From positions 1 through 14,543 of the forward strand of contig MNIY01000063.1 in the NCBI GenBank assembly GCA_001919995.1: a DNA stretch of 14,543 bases, read 5' to 3'. A program made the translations under genes and the position numbers. This document shows positions 13,862-14,543 of the stretch, piece after piece. The stretch is from Ktedonobacter sp. 13_1_20CM_4_53_11 (GTDB taxonomy: Bacteria > Chloroflexota > Ktedonobacteria > Ktedonobacterales > Ktedonobacteraceae). Within the stretch, counting starts at the first letter, position 1, and every line of letters begins with the position of its first letter. Below the pieces are notes generated by a model. The model saw only the letters and a program-made list of their open reading frames with translations, did not search any database and had not been told where the DNA came from.

Positions 13862-13995
13862 CATGAACAAGTTAAAAAGCATAATAAGGTAGCATACTTT
13901 GTTTTGTGATACGATGAGTGAACATACAACCTCTTTCAGCGTAGCGCGTAGAATCTTCATACTATATCATCCACCAATGAAATGAGGCTTGGGAA

Positions 13996-14106
13996 ATGAA
14001 AGACAACAACGAGAAAAGATCATGGGTGCTGGTCGCCCTCTGGTTTGGCTCCATTGCTCTTATAGGTCTCTTGAAACGCACTCTTGAGAGACAGAGGCCC
14101 TTCTAG
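13996..14106 (+). CDS. Small single-span membrane protein (36 aa)
   Basis: A short frame with a charged N-terminus (KDNNEKR), one hydrophobic span (about residues 10-26, SWVLVALWFGSIALIGLL) and a basic C-terminus (KRTLERQRP). GAGG lies about eight bases before the ATG. The positive charges on both sides of one helix are typical of small bacterial membrane proteins, but there is no recognised family. It sits 83 bp upstream of the MarR gene on the same strand and could be co-transcribed. The short length means a chance frame cannot be excluded, though the membrane pattern and ribosome binding site favour a real gene. Confidence 0.5.
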   Translation: MKDNNEKRSWVLVALWFGSIALIGLLKRTLERQRPF

Positions 14107-14189
14107 GGATCAACTGGGGGTCCCGACATAAAAACCCCTCAAAATAGCGTATGTTTAGCAGGGATTTTACTCGGGAAAAAGGCTCTGTT

Positions 14190-14543
14190 ATGAGTAAGGA
14201 ACATCCAGGGAAGCCTCCCCTCCCTGCTCTGATCCTTCAACTCTCTCGCTATCAGGCACACCTCTATGCAACAGCGTTTGGGATGAGCCAATCTCGTCTC
14301 TTGTTCTTACGTGAACTGATGCGGACAGGAGAAATCAGTCAGGCCGAACTCGTCCACCTGCTGGGCATGGAAGGGACGCTGGTGACACGCTTTGTGAAGG
14401 ACATGGAACGTTCTGGGTTACTGACCCGTCGGCGTGACCCACACGATAATCGTTTTATCCTGGTCACGCTCACGCCCGCGGGCCAGGATATTGCTCGACG
14501 CATGGCCGTTTTCAGCCACACGCTTGAAGCACAGCTTCTGGAG
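14190..14543 (+). CDS. MarR-family transcriptional regulator (3' end cut off)
   Basis: The frame is open to the right edge: 118 residues are seen of a protein usually 140-170 long. The winged helix-turn-helix is clear: GEISQAELVHLLGMEGTLVTRFVKDMERSGLLTRRRD spans the recognition helix (residues 48-83), and DPHDNRFILVTLTPAG (83-98) is the wing with the family's D-x-R and LTxxG pattern. An N-terminal dimerisation helix is at about 12-30, and the start of the C-terminal one follows at 99-118. AAAAAGG lies seven bases before the ATG. MarR proteins are usually repressors released by small phenolic or other ligands and control an adjacent gene; any such target would lie past the right edge, or could be the small membrane gene just upstream. 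Confidence 0.9.
   Translation, partial: MSKEHPGKPPLPALILQLSRYQAHLYATAFGMSQSRLLFLRELMRTGEISQAELVHLLGMEGTLVTRFVKDMERSGLLTRRRDPHDNRFILVTLTPAGQDIARRMAVFSHTLEAQLLE

Noticed and set aside
13712..13960. 82-residue minus-strand frame with an 18-residue internal repeat
   Set aside because: The repeat in the peptide is just the 54-bp DNA repeat read in frame; the palindromic array explains it, and there is no convincing ribosome binding site or conserved domain.
14110..14145. GGGGGT/ACCCCT stem between the small membrane gene and marR as a terminator
   Set aside because: Short stem with a wobble pair, 12-13-base loop and no T-run; too weak to call.

Overview
The window looks like chromosomal DNA from a soil-type Chloroflexota bacterium, most likely of the class Ktedonobacteria. 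This is an inference from the gene mixture (luciferase-like/F420-type flavin oxidoreductases, a geranylgeranyl-reductase-like flavoprotein beside a squalene/phytoene-synthase-like protein, an output-less multi-TM HAMP sensor), the moderate GC content by eye, and short intergenic repeats. No database search was possible. There are no rRNA, tRNA, transposase, phage or CRISPR features.

Layout. (1) 1-3.1 kb: the 3' part of a multi-spanning membrane protein ending in a HAMP-like segment (+), converging with a 4-bp stop-codon overlap on a minus-strand pair: a SpeD-like pyruvoyl decarboxylase (2668-3087) coupled by an ATGA overlap to an EamA/DMT transporter with an unusual extra C-terminal membrane domain (1292-2671). 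(2) 3.3-6.4 kb: a minus-strand LLM/F420-type oxidoreductase diverges from a clear manganese operon, mntR (4331-5047) and mntH (5063-6409), 15 bp apart. (3) 6.6-10.4 kb: a plus-strand run of xylulokinase, alpha/beta hydrolase and a second, unrelated LLM monooxygenase. The last of these is preceded by a REP-like hairpin and a 37-bp direct duplication that copies its own ribosome binding site and start codon, creating a decoy start. (4) 10.4-12.5 kb: a minus-strand isoprenoid pair, a squalene/phytoene-synthase-like protein with an altered second Asp motif followed by a geranylgeranyl-reductase-family flavoprotein. (5) 12.7-14.5 kb: an unrecognised 274-aa protein, a 415-bp gene-free stretch with a degenerate palindromic repeat array, a 36-aa single-TM protein, and the N-terminal part of a MarR regulator running off the right edge.

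How the genes work together: MntR should sense Mn2+ and control MntH uptake. The SpeD-like enzyme may make an amine or decarboxylated AdoMet, and the coupled transporter may move a related compound. Synthase plus reductase would build and saturate a long-chain isoprenoid. Hydrolase plus LLM monooxygenase would oxidise and hydrolyse an unknown organic substrate. The most unusual items are the SpeD-like/EamA pair (Thr in place of Glu at the self-cleavage site), the duplicated translation-initiation region at 9071-9180, and the Asp-to-Asn change in the prenyl-synthase-like protein.
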